A DNA stretch of 10,960 nt from Chlamydiota bacterium. Its GTDB lineage: Bacteria > Chlamydiota > Chlamydiia > Chlamydiales > Waddliaceae. The position numbers and the translations under genes were made by a program. Location of the stretch: NCBI GenBank assembly GCA_011065005.1, contig JAAKFP010000037.1, positions 1-10,960 on the forward strand, read 5' to 3'. A model generated the notes under the pieces. It saw only the letters and a list, made by a program, of their open reading frames with translations, searched no databases and was not told where the DNA came from. This document shows positions 1 through 6,243 of the stretch, one piece after another. Within the stretch, counting starts at the first letter, position 1. Each line of letters starts with the position of its first letter.

Positions 1-4
1 CAAA

Positions 5-34
5 TTAATCAGATTTAAACTAAACCTTTATAAT
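5..34 (+). promoter_or_regulatory. Possible sigma-70-type promoter upstream of the 860-aa gene
   Basis: A perfect TATAAT hexamer lies at 29-34. An 18-bp spacer separates it from a poor -35 match (TTAATC, 5-10). Transcription would start near 41, giving a leader of roughly 75-80 bases before the ATG at 119. The whole first 118 bases are very AT-rich, so a chance TATAAT is quite possible. A weak Shine-Dalgarno sequence, GAAAGG, at 103-108 precedes the start by 10 bases. Confidence 0.3.
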
Positions 35-118
35 AACTTAACATTACTATTGTAAAATATAACTATAAATTAATAAAATTTTATTTTAAAAAATATATAG
101 TTGAAAGGTTAAAGCAAA

Positions 119-2701
119 ATGAGTAATAAAATTGATTTTATCACAGCTGTTAAATTTGACACTAATACATTTGAGAAGAAAACGATCGGTCAAAAAGCCG
201 TGGAAAACTTTGATGACTATTTCTTTCTCAAAGGGAAAAAGGCGCAAGTCATAAAGCAAAATGATCCCAATAACGACTCTTATACGGTAGAATCTGCGGA
301 ACAAAAGACAAATATACCCCTAAACATCTTAAAAGTCATCAGTTACTGTACCATCGCCATCCCCTTAATCATGCTTATCGGTAAAGCCATTGCCCGCGCA
401 TGCTTCCACAACAGCATTGAGAAGAAAATAGTTAGCAAATTCCCGCAAAAGGAAGCTAAGAAAAGTGATGAGGCAGCTGAGAAAGCCGGAAGAGCCGATG
501 AAGCAAGAAAAGCTCTGGAAACCAAGGAAGCTGAAGAAACCGCGAGAAAATTTATGGGGGCTGGAAATAAGGTTGACGGAGCGGCATCGGCGATCAAATC
601 CGCAGGGCTAAAGCTCGAAGCTCCTACTCTACCGCCCCTTCCGAGTTCTCTCACACCCCCTCCGCCCATCATGGCTCTACCTCCATCACTAATTCTACCC
701 TCCGGAGCAGAACTAAAAAGCTTTGTGCCGCCACCACCCGAACTATCCCCAGAAGACCGCGAACTCAAAAAAGTTTTATGTCTGACATACAATGCCATTT
801 CAGAATTCAATGGAAGTGGTAAAGCGAAAATGCACAAAATTAAGTTAAATGATGCCGGACTTCTTTCTGTTCATCCGACAAAAAAGAATAAATCGGAGAA
901 AAGAACAACTGAACGGCTTGCTGTTTTTAGAAAAGTGTTTGGCAACATAGAAAAGGCATTGAACGCTGGCATCACAAAAATAACCGTCGATGAAACAACC
1001 CCCAAAAAGGAAGTCGTTTCTCGGGAAATATTTGTTTTGGATGTTCTAACTGCACTAATCCAAAGTAAGGAAGGCAAAAACGCCCTCAAGAACAATTTCA
1101 CAGACTCAGGGCTTAAGAAAGACTTTGAGGAGCATGTTGGCCAAATCATGAAAAAAATTGGTGGAGCATCACCTGAGCAGGCAAAACACATGCAAAATCA
1201 ATTTCTTGAGGCCAAGAAATCACCAGGAAAACAAATGGAAACCTTTTTAACGGATCTACACACATTTTATAACCAAATGGTATCAAAGCCTGAGGTCAAA
1301 GATCTTGTTTCAGAAAGCATGCTTGAGAAAGCACCTATGTGGGCTAGTACTATCGAGCTAGAAGTCATCGGTTTACTTCAGAGCGCGAAAAAAGAACCTA
1401 ACAATGCTGCTATGCGTCTCTTCGATGCGTTAGAAAAATTAAGAGAATTACAACTTTTGCTAACGAAAAGTAAAGACCTACGTTTCATTGAAGCAAACAA
1501 AGACAAATATTCCAAACTCAAAAAAATGCTAATTGACGAGGGACTTCCATTGTTAAAGTTCAAAGAGGAAGACGAGCTTATCAGAAGCAATCTGATAATG
1601 GCTAAAACAGATGAACCGACAGATGTTGAGAAAAAAGGCAGAGCTCCGGGATTCAGAAGCCGTATAACACGGAAGTTGAAGACTGGCCCAGCCCAGGCGA
1701 GGGAAGAAATAAAAACTCTAAAACCGAAAACTGCTTCTCATATTATTTCCACAGAAATCGTCAAGGGCTTCCTTGATGACAAGATATTTCTTAATAACGT
1801 TGTTGAAACAGCTCTCAAGAATATTCGGAGTCAAAATCCAGAATTATTCTCAAAACTTCTTTTGGACAAAAACTTACAAACCTTAATCAAAACTAGAAAC
1901 GAAAAAAAAGAAATTAGGCATGAAGCGGAAATTGGGTTAGGCGCTATTAGAGAATTTGTAAAATATTCTAATCTGCTAGAACAAGCTCAGAAAGACCTAG
2001 AAGCAGGTACAACCACTAAAGAAAGGATCGGAAACAATCTTGAGTCTTGGAAAAAATTCCGATCATTACATGAAACCCAGCTTCAAACCTCTCAAAGAGC
2101 TTTGAAATTGCTAAAAAATCTTCGGGAAGGAACGGAAGAGCATATGGAGCTTGTGGTGGTGTTACTCGATTTAAAAAAGATAAACTCTAGCAGCGACCCG
2201 CTAAAAGAAGCTAGAGAATGGGCAGAATTGCACAAGAGCCCCCAAGATTGTGAAAATGGTGTGATGAGCAGCTATACCAAAGGTTTTGGTGATGATGTTC
2301 CCTTTCTTTCCACCCCGGACACTGATGCTATCATCTTAGGTCATAAAATTCTCATGGAAAAAGATCCGACCAACAAAGAAAATTACGAACAACTCATTGC
2401 CTTTGTTCGTAATTTAAGTACTGCCCTTGCGGAGGCAAGCAAATCTCTGAAACAATACTACGAGACTAATGAACAGCATAAAAAAGTAATCAAAAATGAT
2501 GTGTCGATGGACGTAAATATGGAAATAGCGATTCAGAAACTTCGTGATGACATTAGCGAAATACCAAAAAAGTTAGATAACATCAAAGAACAAGAAAGTG
2601 ACCATGTCAAATGTGTTGTGTTGAGCAGAGAATACTTAAGACAAGCGATAACTAAAACTCTCAACAGACTCGAAGAGCTTGAAAGAGCAGCCGCAGAGTA
2701 A
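119..2701 (+). CDS. Large helical hypothetical protein with N-terminal membrane hairpin and proline-rich segment; possible FH2-like effector
   Basis: I do not recognise this 860-residue protein as a named family. The ATG follows GAAAGG by 10 bases. A hydrophobic stretch at about residues 67-92 could form one membrane span or a short hairpin, and there is no classical signal peptide before it. A charged Ala/Glu/Lys-rich, probably coiled, segment follows (105-145), then a proline-rich segment (168-208, including LPPLP, TPPPP and VPPPP runs). The rest is predominantly helical and charged. Residues about 533-800 show a faint order of motifs resembling the FH2 domain of formins: KPKTASHII (compare LDPKRAQNI), a helical core, LVVVLLDLKKIN (compare LILALGNYMN) and KGFGDDVPFLSTPDTD (compare GFKLSSLLKLSDTKS). 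This resemblance was judged by eye, and key FH2 residues (GN..N, the Lys of GFKL) are not kept. The layout suits a secreted host-directed or inclusion-membrane protein. The gene is monocistronic and convergent with the thiolase operon. Confidence 0.85.
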   Translation: MSNKIDFITAVKFDTNTFEKKTIGQKAVENFDDYFFLKGKKAQVIKQNDPNNDSYTVESAEQKTNIPLNILKVISYCTIAIPLIMLIGKAIARACFHNSIEKKIVSKFPQKEAKKSDEAAEKAGRADEARKALETKEAEETARKFMGAGNKVDGAASAIKSAGLKLEAPTLPPLPSSLTPPPPIMALPPSLILPSGAELKSFVPPPPELSPEDRELKKVLCLTYNAISEFNGSGKAKMHKIKLNDAGLLSVHPTKKNKSEKRTTERLAVFRKVFGNIEKALNAGITKITVDETTPKKEVVSREIFVLDVLTALIQSKEGKNALKNNFTDSGLKKDFEEHVGQIMKKIGGASPEQAKHMQNQFLEAKKSPGKQMETFLTDLHTFYNQMVSKPEVKDLVSESMLEKAPMWASTIELEVIGLLQSAKKEPNNAAMRLFDALEKLRELQLLLTKSKDLRFIEANKDKYSKLKKMLIDEGLPLLKFKEEDELIRSNLIMAKTDEPTDVEKKGRAPGFRSRITRKLKTGPAQAREEIKTLKPKTASHIISTEIVKGFLDDKIFLNNVVETALKNIRSQNPELFSKLLLDKNLQTLIKTRNEKKEIRHEAEIGLGAIREFVKYSNLLEQAQKDLEAGTTTKERIGNNLESWKKFRSLHETQLQTSQRALKLLKNLREGTEEHMELVVVLLDLKKINSSSDPLKEAREWAELHKSPQDCENGVMSSYTKGFGDDVPFLSTPDTDAIILGHKILMEKDPTNKENYEQLIAFVRNLSTALAEASKSLKQYYETNEQHKKVIKNDVSMDVNMEIAIQKLRDDISEIPKKLDNIKEQESDHVKCVVLSREYLRQAITKTLNRLEELERAAAE

Positions 2702-2722
2702 ACCGCAGGTCAAGTTTTATTC

Positions 2723-2756
2723 CAATTGAATAGCGCACTTGTGCGCTGTTCAATTG
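2723..2756. terminator. Strong hairpin between convergent genes, possible bidirectional terminator
   Basis: A 16-bp stem (2723-2738 with 2741-2756) has one non-Watson-Crick position and a two-base TT connector, so in practice a small loop inside GCGCACTTGTGCGC. It begins 21 bases after the stop of the 860-aa gene. It sits where two convergent transcription units meet, which suits a terminator. There is no U-tract after the stem on either strand, so it is not a canonical intrinsic terminator. It could instead stabilise mRNA 3' ends. The stem is clearly visible; its role is inferred. Confidence 0.45.
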
Positions 2757-2795
2757 AAGAGACTTAACCTTCCTCCTCTAAAGCGAAAGGTTTTC

Positions 2796-2908
2796 TCCAC
2801 GTAAACTCTGTGGCTCCGTGGTTTTATTTATCTATCAAAAACTCTTTGATTTTTCTTCGCGACCTTCGCATTTAAAAAATTCTTTGCGCCTTTGCGTCTT
2901 TGCGTTGA
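2796..2908. repeat. Degenerate CGCAAAG / CCACRGAG-type intergenic repeat
   Basis: Read on the minus strand, 2881-2906 is a series of CGCAAAG units (CGCAAAGACGCAAAGGCGCAAAG) and 2852-2870 continues as GCGAAGGTCGCGAAG. 2804-2824 reads AACCACGGAGCCACAGAGTTT. Such short iterated words recur in intergenic DNA of many unrelated bacteria, and their function is not known to me. The same GCGAAG vocabulary forms both arms of the palindrome at 5726-5944. A fragment of the CCACAGA type, TAACCACAGATACACAG, reappears at 10504-10520. The tract fills the gap between the hairpin and the thiolase stop codon. Confidence 0.55.
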
Positions 2909-2912
2909 ATCC

Positions 2913-4151
2913 CTAAACAACAAGAGACCTCACGATGATACAGGAAAGGGTTTTATCGTTGCCGCCCATGTTGACCATCATCCCATATGGGCTGCGCAAC
3001 TTCACTTGGTTTTCCGCTCTTCCCGTGAGTTGGTGTAGCAGGTCAACCATCTGTCTCACCCCTGTCGCGCCTGTAGGATGGCCAAAGCCTCCTAAGCCTC
3101 CCGATAGATTCGTTGGAACAGACCCTGCAACGGCTGTATTACCATCCAAAATAAAATGGCCTCCCCTCCCCGTTTCAGCAAAGCCGATCGCTTCGAGAGC
3201 AAGAATAGCTGTAATCGAAAAGCAATCATGGATCTCTAATACTCCAATGTCCTCTTTTGTTAACCCCGCTTGTTCCAAAGCTCTTTGAACGGCAATTTCC
3301 GTTGTAGACAAGACCGTTAAGTCTTCGGGGTCCTGCGTGATGTCCCCCTGCACCTCTGCGACTGCGACAACTTCAGCAGCATATTCCTTTTTGACGCCAC
3401 ACTGTTGTAGTCCTTCTTCCGAAAGGAGCGCAAGGGAGGAGGCTCCATCAGAAACTTTGGAGCAGTCTGTCGCATTCAAATACGGTACAAACTTTTTCGG
3501 ATCGGGAGGCATCATCCCTAATGAGAGCAGGTCTTCTATGGTGTTGTGGTACTCCTGTGCTTTCGGATTTTTTCTGGCGTTAAGGATCGACTGCTCGTAC
3601 CACTTTGCCATGGCACGCCGCGTGTCGTCATATCCATATCTTTCATAGTACGCGCCGGCACGCTCTGCAAAAATTCCGGGAAAAAAATGGGCGTACCCTG
3701 CTTTCCGTTCCTTGTTGTAGTAGGAGGCACCAGCCAGGACGTCTGCACCATAAACAGCCTTCATTGTATTTTGCATCTCGAATCCCGCCACAAAGGCCGT
3801 ATCAGCCATATCGGAAAGAATAGAACGAATGCCTGCGCCGATCGTTCGGCTGCCCGTGCCGCAAGCCCCTTCGATCCCGGTACAAGGCTTCCCTTTCAGA
3901 GAAGGAACCATAAAGGGGAGAAACCCCGGGAGGTTTGCCTGTTTCAGGAAACGTCCCGGCATAAAGCTGCCAAGAAATCCCTCATCAAACGATGAACTTT
4001 CCAGCTGTGAAGAGGTTCCTTCTGCAGTTTCTTTGAGGTACTCCTCGAACCCACGCATCGGTTTTTTGGGATTAAATTCTTTGCGCCCAGATCCCATGTA
4101 GGTGGTGTTGTAACCTGCAGCAATATAGACCTTTTTCCTCAATGCTTTCAT
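2913..4151 (-). CDS. Acetyl-CoA acetyltransferase, SCP2-type thiolase
   Basis: This 412-residue thiolase would cleave 3-ketoacyl-CoA with CoA, the last step of beta-oxidation, or run in the condensing direction, in the cytoplasm. The nucleophilic cysteine is Cys97 in EGACGTGS. The HDCF motif (308-311), which marks SCP2-type thiolases and supplies the second cysteine in that subfamily, is present. The GHP motif lies in GGFGHPTGATG with His358. The C-terminal CxG motif of classical thiolases is replaced by NMGGND (394-399), as expected for the SCP2 type. Length is normal for the family. The ATG overlaps the TGA of the upstream dehydrogenase gene as ATGA (4148-4151), and GAGGG at 4159-4163 gives a ribosome site 7 bases away, so translation is probably coupled. 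Substrate chain length cannot be read from the sequence. The family call is firm; the biological direction is inference. Confidence 0.92.
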   Translation of the reverse strand: MKALRKKVYIAAGYNTTYMGSGRKEFNPKKPMRGFEEYLKETAEGTSSQLESSSFDEGFLGSFMPGRFLKQANLPGFLPFMVPSLKGKPCTGIEGACGTGSRTIGAGIRSILSDMADTAFVAGFEMQNTMKAVYGADVLAGASYYNKERKAGYAHFFPGIFAERAGAYYERYGYDDTRRAMAKWYEQSILNARKNPKAQEYHNTIEDLLSLGMMPPDPKKFVPYLNATDCSKVSDGASSLALLSEEGLQQCGVKKEYAAEVVAVAEVQGDITQDPEDLTVLSTTEIAVQRALEQAGLTKEDIGVLEIHDCFSITAILALEAIGFAETGRGGHFILDGNTAVAGSVPTNLSGGLGGFGHPTGATGVRQMVDLLHQLTGRAENQVKLRSPYGMMVNMGGNDKTLSCIIVRSLVV

Positions 4152-5488
4152 GGCCCCGCCCTCATTGAGGTTTTTTCAGGAATCCAAGGATTGTCAGCAC
4201 CATAGAGATGATAAAAGCCATTCCTGAGAACAAGGTTGACCTCCTCGACAGTTTCTGCAACGCCCTCCTTAACAAGGTTTCGCGCAATCTCTCGCGACTC
4301 ATAAAGATGCCCTTGCGCGAGTTGTGCTCCCAAAGTATCCATAGCGAAGAGATCATGAAAATAGTTCCTCAAAACCACCTCTCTGTCCTTCATCTTATGA
4401 AGTTGTTTCCAAGGAATGTGCCCTTTTGGTAGGTCATCAAGAGCAATCTTCGGAAAATCGGTATAGGCACCCTCAGAATAGATTTTCACGGGCTTACGCT
4501 TCTCATACTGAAAGAAACCCTCTTTTTGTGAACCATCCGGATTCTGTCCTCCCAATACTCTCTCGTGCACCATCTGATCAATCAAAGACCTTTCAAAAGA
4601 GACGCCTAGGTAGTGAGTCATGATGTTGATCACCTCCTGACAGACGTCTATGCCCACATAGTCGATCAACTGAAAAACTCCCATGGGTCGCAGAAGAAAA
4701 TCTCGGGTGACACGATCAATCATGAGGATCGCCTCAGGTCGTGAGTATTCTTTTTCGAGTTCCCTAACCTTTCGGAAAGCATAGTCGATCTCCCGAATAA
4801 AGTGCCCATTCCCAATAAAACCCGCTACATCTTTTGAAGTAACCACGACCTTTCTAAAAATCTCCGCCAACAATGTTGCGTCTTCAATTAGTTGTTTGTT
4901 TGTTTCTTCTGCAGGAATGATTTCCAACAATCGTTGTACGGGAGGGGGATTGAAAAAGTGATAGCCAATCAGCCGCCCCCCTAATCCACTTTTCTTGCTC
5001 AACACTCCAATCGGAATCGACGAAGTGTTCGTGAAGTAATAGGCATCGTCCCTACCCACCGAGTTAATCTTCGCAAAAACCTCCGTTTTTACTTCAACAT
5101 CTTCGAGGATAGCCTCAAAAATGAGGAGAGACTCTTTGGCCTGTTCCACTTCCGTTTCGAAACGGACCATATCAATCGCTCCCTCCACAAAAGCGTCAAT
5201 GATCTCCTCGTTGCTGATAAGCACCCTATTCTCAGCATAAAATTCCCGAAGGGGATTGATATTTTTTTCTGCAAACCTTCGAACCTGAGACCTAAGATAT
5301 CGACGCAAAGACCCTAAAGCTGCCTTGTTCGCATCAATCAACACGAGAGAATACTCCCCGTTTCCCACACCCCCTGTGTACATAGCCTCACGCCGCGCCA
5401 TCTCTTGAAGGAGAAGAAGAGAGATTCCACTCCCCATCTTTCCCGCAGCACCTAAGACAGAAACCCTTTTCAAAGACTCATCCAACAT
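4148..5488 (-). CDS. 3-hydroxyacyl-CoA dehydrogenase, NAD-dependent
   Basis: This 446-residue enzyme would oxidise L-3-hydroxyacyl-CoA to 3-ketoacyl-CoA with NAD+. An N-terminal Rossmann fold opens with VLGAAGKMGSGI (residues 11-22). The family signatures follow in order: FTNTSSIPI (catalytic-type Ser near 156-157), GYHFFNPPPVQRLLEII (catalytic His177, with Glu189 as its likely partner), and DVAGFIGNGHF with Asn227 in the place of the usual GFxxNR. RPMGVFQLIDYVGIDV (267-282) is the standard start of the C-terminal dimerisation domain. The C-terminus is longer than in a ~280-residue stand-alone enzyme, suggesting a second degenerate C-terminal domain. There is no fused enoyl-CoA hydratase, unlike FadB. 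The ATG is preceded by AAAGGGAG (minus strand, 5498-5505) with about 9 bases spacing. It is the first gene of an operon with the thiolase. The palindrome at 5504-5667 abuts the ribosome site, so the promoter must lie inside or beyond that element. Confidence 0.93.
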   Translation of the reverse strand: MLDESLKRVSVLGAAGKMGSGISLLLLQEMARREAMYTGGVGNGEYSLVLIDANKAALGSLRRYLRSQVRRFAEKNINPLREFYAENRVLISNEEIIDAFVEGAIDMVRFETEVEQAKESLLIFEAILEDVEVKTEVFAKINSVGRDDAYYFTNTSSIPIGVLSKKSGLGGRLIGYHFFNPPPVQRLLEIIPAEETNKQLIEDATLLAEIFRKVVVTSKDVAGFIGNGHFIREIDYAFRKVRELEKEYSRPEAILMIDRVTRDFLLRPMGVFQLIDYVGIDVCQEVINIMTHYLGVSFERSLIDQMVHERVLGGQNPDGSQKEGFFQYEKRKPVKIYSEGAYTDFPKIALDDLPKGHIPWKQLHKMKDREVVLRNYFHDLFAMDTLGAQLAQGHLYESREIARNLVKEGVAETVEEVNLVLRNGFYHLYGADNPWIPEKTSMRAGP

Positions 5489-5497
5489 ACTGTTATT

Positions 5498-5505
5498 CTC
5501 CCTTT
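5498..5505 (-). promoter_or_regulatory. Ribosome binding site of the beta-oxidation operon, touching a palindromic element
   Basis: On the minus strand, AAAGGGAG is followed by AATAACAGT and then the dehydrogenase ATG at 5488. The A-rich 5' end of this site overlaps the terminal bases of the palindrome that starts at 5504. Any transcript entering from upstream would therefore carry a long hairpin directly 5' of its ribosome site. Regulation of translation by that hairpin is inference. Confidence 0.6.
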
Positions 5506-5667
5506 ATACCGAAACAAACTCAAGAATCGGTTTTTGGGCTGATCTTTTTCCGCCTGACTTTGTGCTCGATCCCACCTACTTTCCTAAGTATACTGAGATC
5601 TCCGCACTACGTCAGTCGAAAAAATCTCTAGCCCAAAATTCCGATTCTTGAATTTGTTTCGGTATAA
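5504..5667. repeat. MITE-like full-length palindrome 1 (164 bp)
   Basis: The ends are inverted repeats of TTATACCGAAACAAA. The outer arms (5504-5540 and 5630-5667) match over about 37 positions with one mismatch and one small indel. Weaker complementarity continues inward (GGGCTGATCTTTTTCCGCCTGAC against the right side at 5611-5634, then TGTGC..GATC..CA against the loop side), so nearly the whole element can fold into one hairpin. It has no coding capacity. Terminal TA bases are compatible with insertion at a TA dinucleotide, as in IS630/Tc1-mariner-derived MITEs, but a duplication cannot be proven because TATA is itself palindromic. No parent transposase is present in the window. Confidence 0.7.
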
Positions 5668-5725
5668 CTCTCCTAGATACCACAAATCTCTCAACAAGTA
5701 AAAGTGATTTGGGCCCTTCAGCAAT

Positions 5726-5944
5726 CGTAACCGTTCAGGCCTCGACTCAATCACCGCGAAGATCGCGAAGGAAGCGAAGAATACGCGAAGATTAGTCTAT
5801 TGATGTAGAACAAGGAGAAGCTGGTCAAAGATGGTATCAAACGATTCGTTCAGACCAAATGCTACTAATTAATAAAAAAATCTTCGCGCGTCCTTCGCTT
5901 CCTTCGCGATCTTCGCGGTTAACAGATAGAGGCGAACGGTTACG
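5726..5944. repeat. MITE-like full-length palindrome 2 with GCGAAG arms (219 bp) and possible CAAT target duplication
   Basis: The outer ends CGTAACCGTTC (5726-5736) and GAACGGTTACG (5934-5944) are inverted copies. The core arms, 5754-5793 and 5879-5918, are 40 bases each and differ at only a few positions in the middle. They are built from GCGAAG words (CCGCGAAGATCGCGAAGG). The centre also nests: TGGTC (5822-5826) with GACCA (5853-5857), closing on AACGATTCGTT (5840-5850). Immediately outside the ends, CAAT occurs on both sides (5722-5725 and 5945-5948; GCAAT if the terminal G is counted outside the arm), which could be a target-site duplication. No ORF lies inside. The folding is visible; mobility is inference. 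Confidence 0.7.
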
Positions 5945-5952
5945 CAATAAGT

Positions 5953-6121
5953 GCTAGCACCGATTTTCATTCAGATAATTAGGTCTAACATTAATCTCTT
6001 GATCCACAGTCACTTAGAAAAAATCAGTCTACTCGCTGAGTATGTCTTGATTTTTTCTAAACGGCTGCAAATCAAAATCTTAACGTTATACTTAATTATC
6101 TGAATGAAAATCGGTGCTAGC
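5953..6121. repeat. MITE-like full-length palindrome 3 with perfect 29-bp terminal inverted repeats (169 bp)
   Basis: Bases 5953-5981 (beginning GCTAGCACCGATTTTCATTC) are the exact reverse complement of 6093-6121. Inside, TTAGAAAAAATCA (6014-6026) is perfectly matched by 6048-6060, and ACTC-GCT-GAGT (6031-6041) forms the tip. The intervening arms also pair imperfectly, so the entire element is one long hairpin. The terminal GCTAGC is itself a palindrome in the same sequence on both sides, so it could be part of the repeats or a CTAG/GCTAGC target duplication around ACCGATTTT. No ORF lies inside. It is not related in sequence to palindromes 1 and 2. Confidence 0.8.
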
Positions 6122-6198
6122 CCAAGAATTTTCTCCCAACTCTTGATTTTGATTGGGTGTATTAAAAAATAAAATTGTCATGGTATAAGGAAGAAATC

Positions 6199-6234
6199 GT
6201 GGCAATACCTATAAAATCACCCCACCAAGGATAA
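6199..6234 (+). other. Possible leader peptide or former N-terminus upstream of the 460-aa gene
   Basis: GTG at 6199, preceded by AAGGAAG (6187-6193), opens an 11-codon reading frame (MAIPIKSPHQG) ending with TAA at 6232-6234. It is in the same frame as the 460-aa gene, whose TTG start lies 12 bases downstream of the first base of that stop. The stop overlaps the strong Shine-Dalgarno sequence of the main gene. It could be a translated leader or the remains of an earlier start cut off by a nonsense mutation. It could also be chance, given how short it is. Confidence 0.25.
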
Positions 6235-6240
6235 GGAGGA
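6233..6240 (+). promoter_or_regulatory. Shine-Dalgarno AAGGAGGA supporting a TTG start
   Basis: AAGGAGGA is the best ribosome site near this reading frame, with four bases between GGAGG and the TTG at 6244. That spacing is slightly short. An in-frame TAA at 6232 rules out any longer continuous N-terminus, and the next in-frame ATG is 68 codons further in (6448) without a comparable site. TTG is therefore the preferred start. Confidence 0.7.
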
Positions 6241-6243
6241 AAT

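Noticed and set aside
343..837. 164-codon minus-strand frame, Gly/Ser-rich
   Set aside because: It is the antisense shadow of the proline-rich and Ala-rich coding region of the 860-aa gene.
5503..5508. TATAAA on the minus strand as a -10 box for the dehydrogenase operon
   Set aside because: Transcription would start inside the ribosome binding site, and there is no -35 match at 16-18 bases. The TATA is the terminal sequence of the palindrome.
5726..6121. CRISPR array
   Set aside because: The repeated segments are inverted arms of large palindromes, not direct repeats with regular spacers.
6210..6215. TATAAA as a -10 box for the 460-aa gene
   Set aside because: No -35-like hexamer is found at proper spacing, and the start would fall within 10 bases of the ribosome site.
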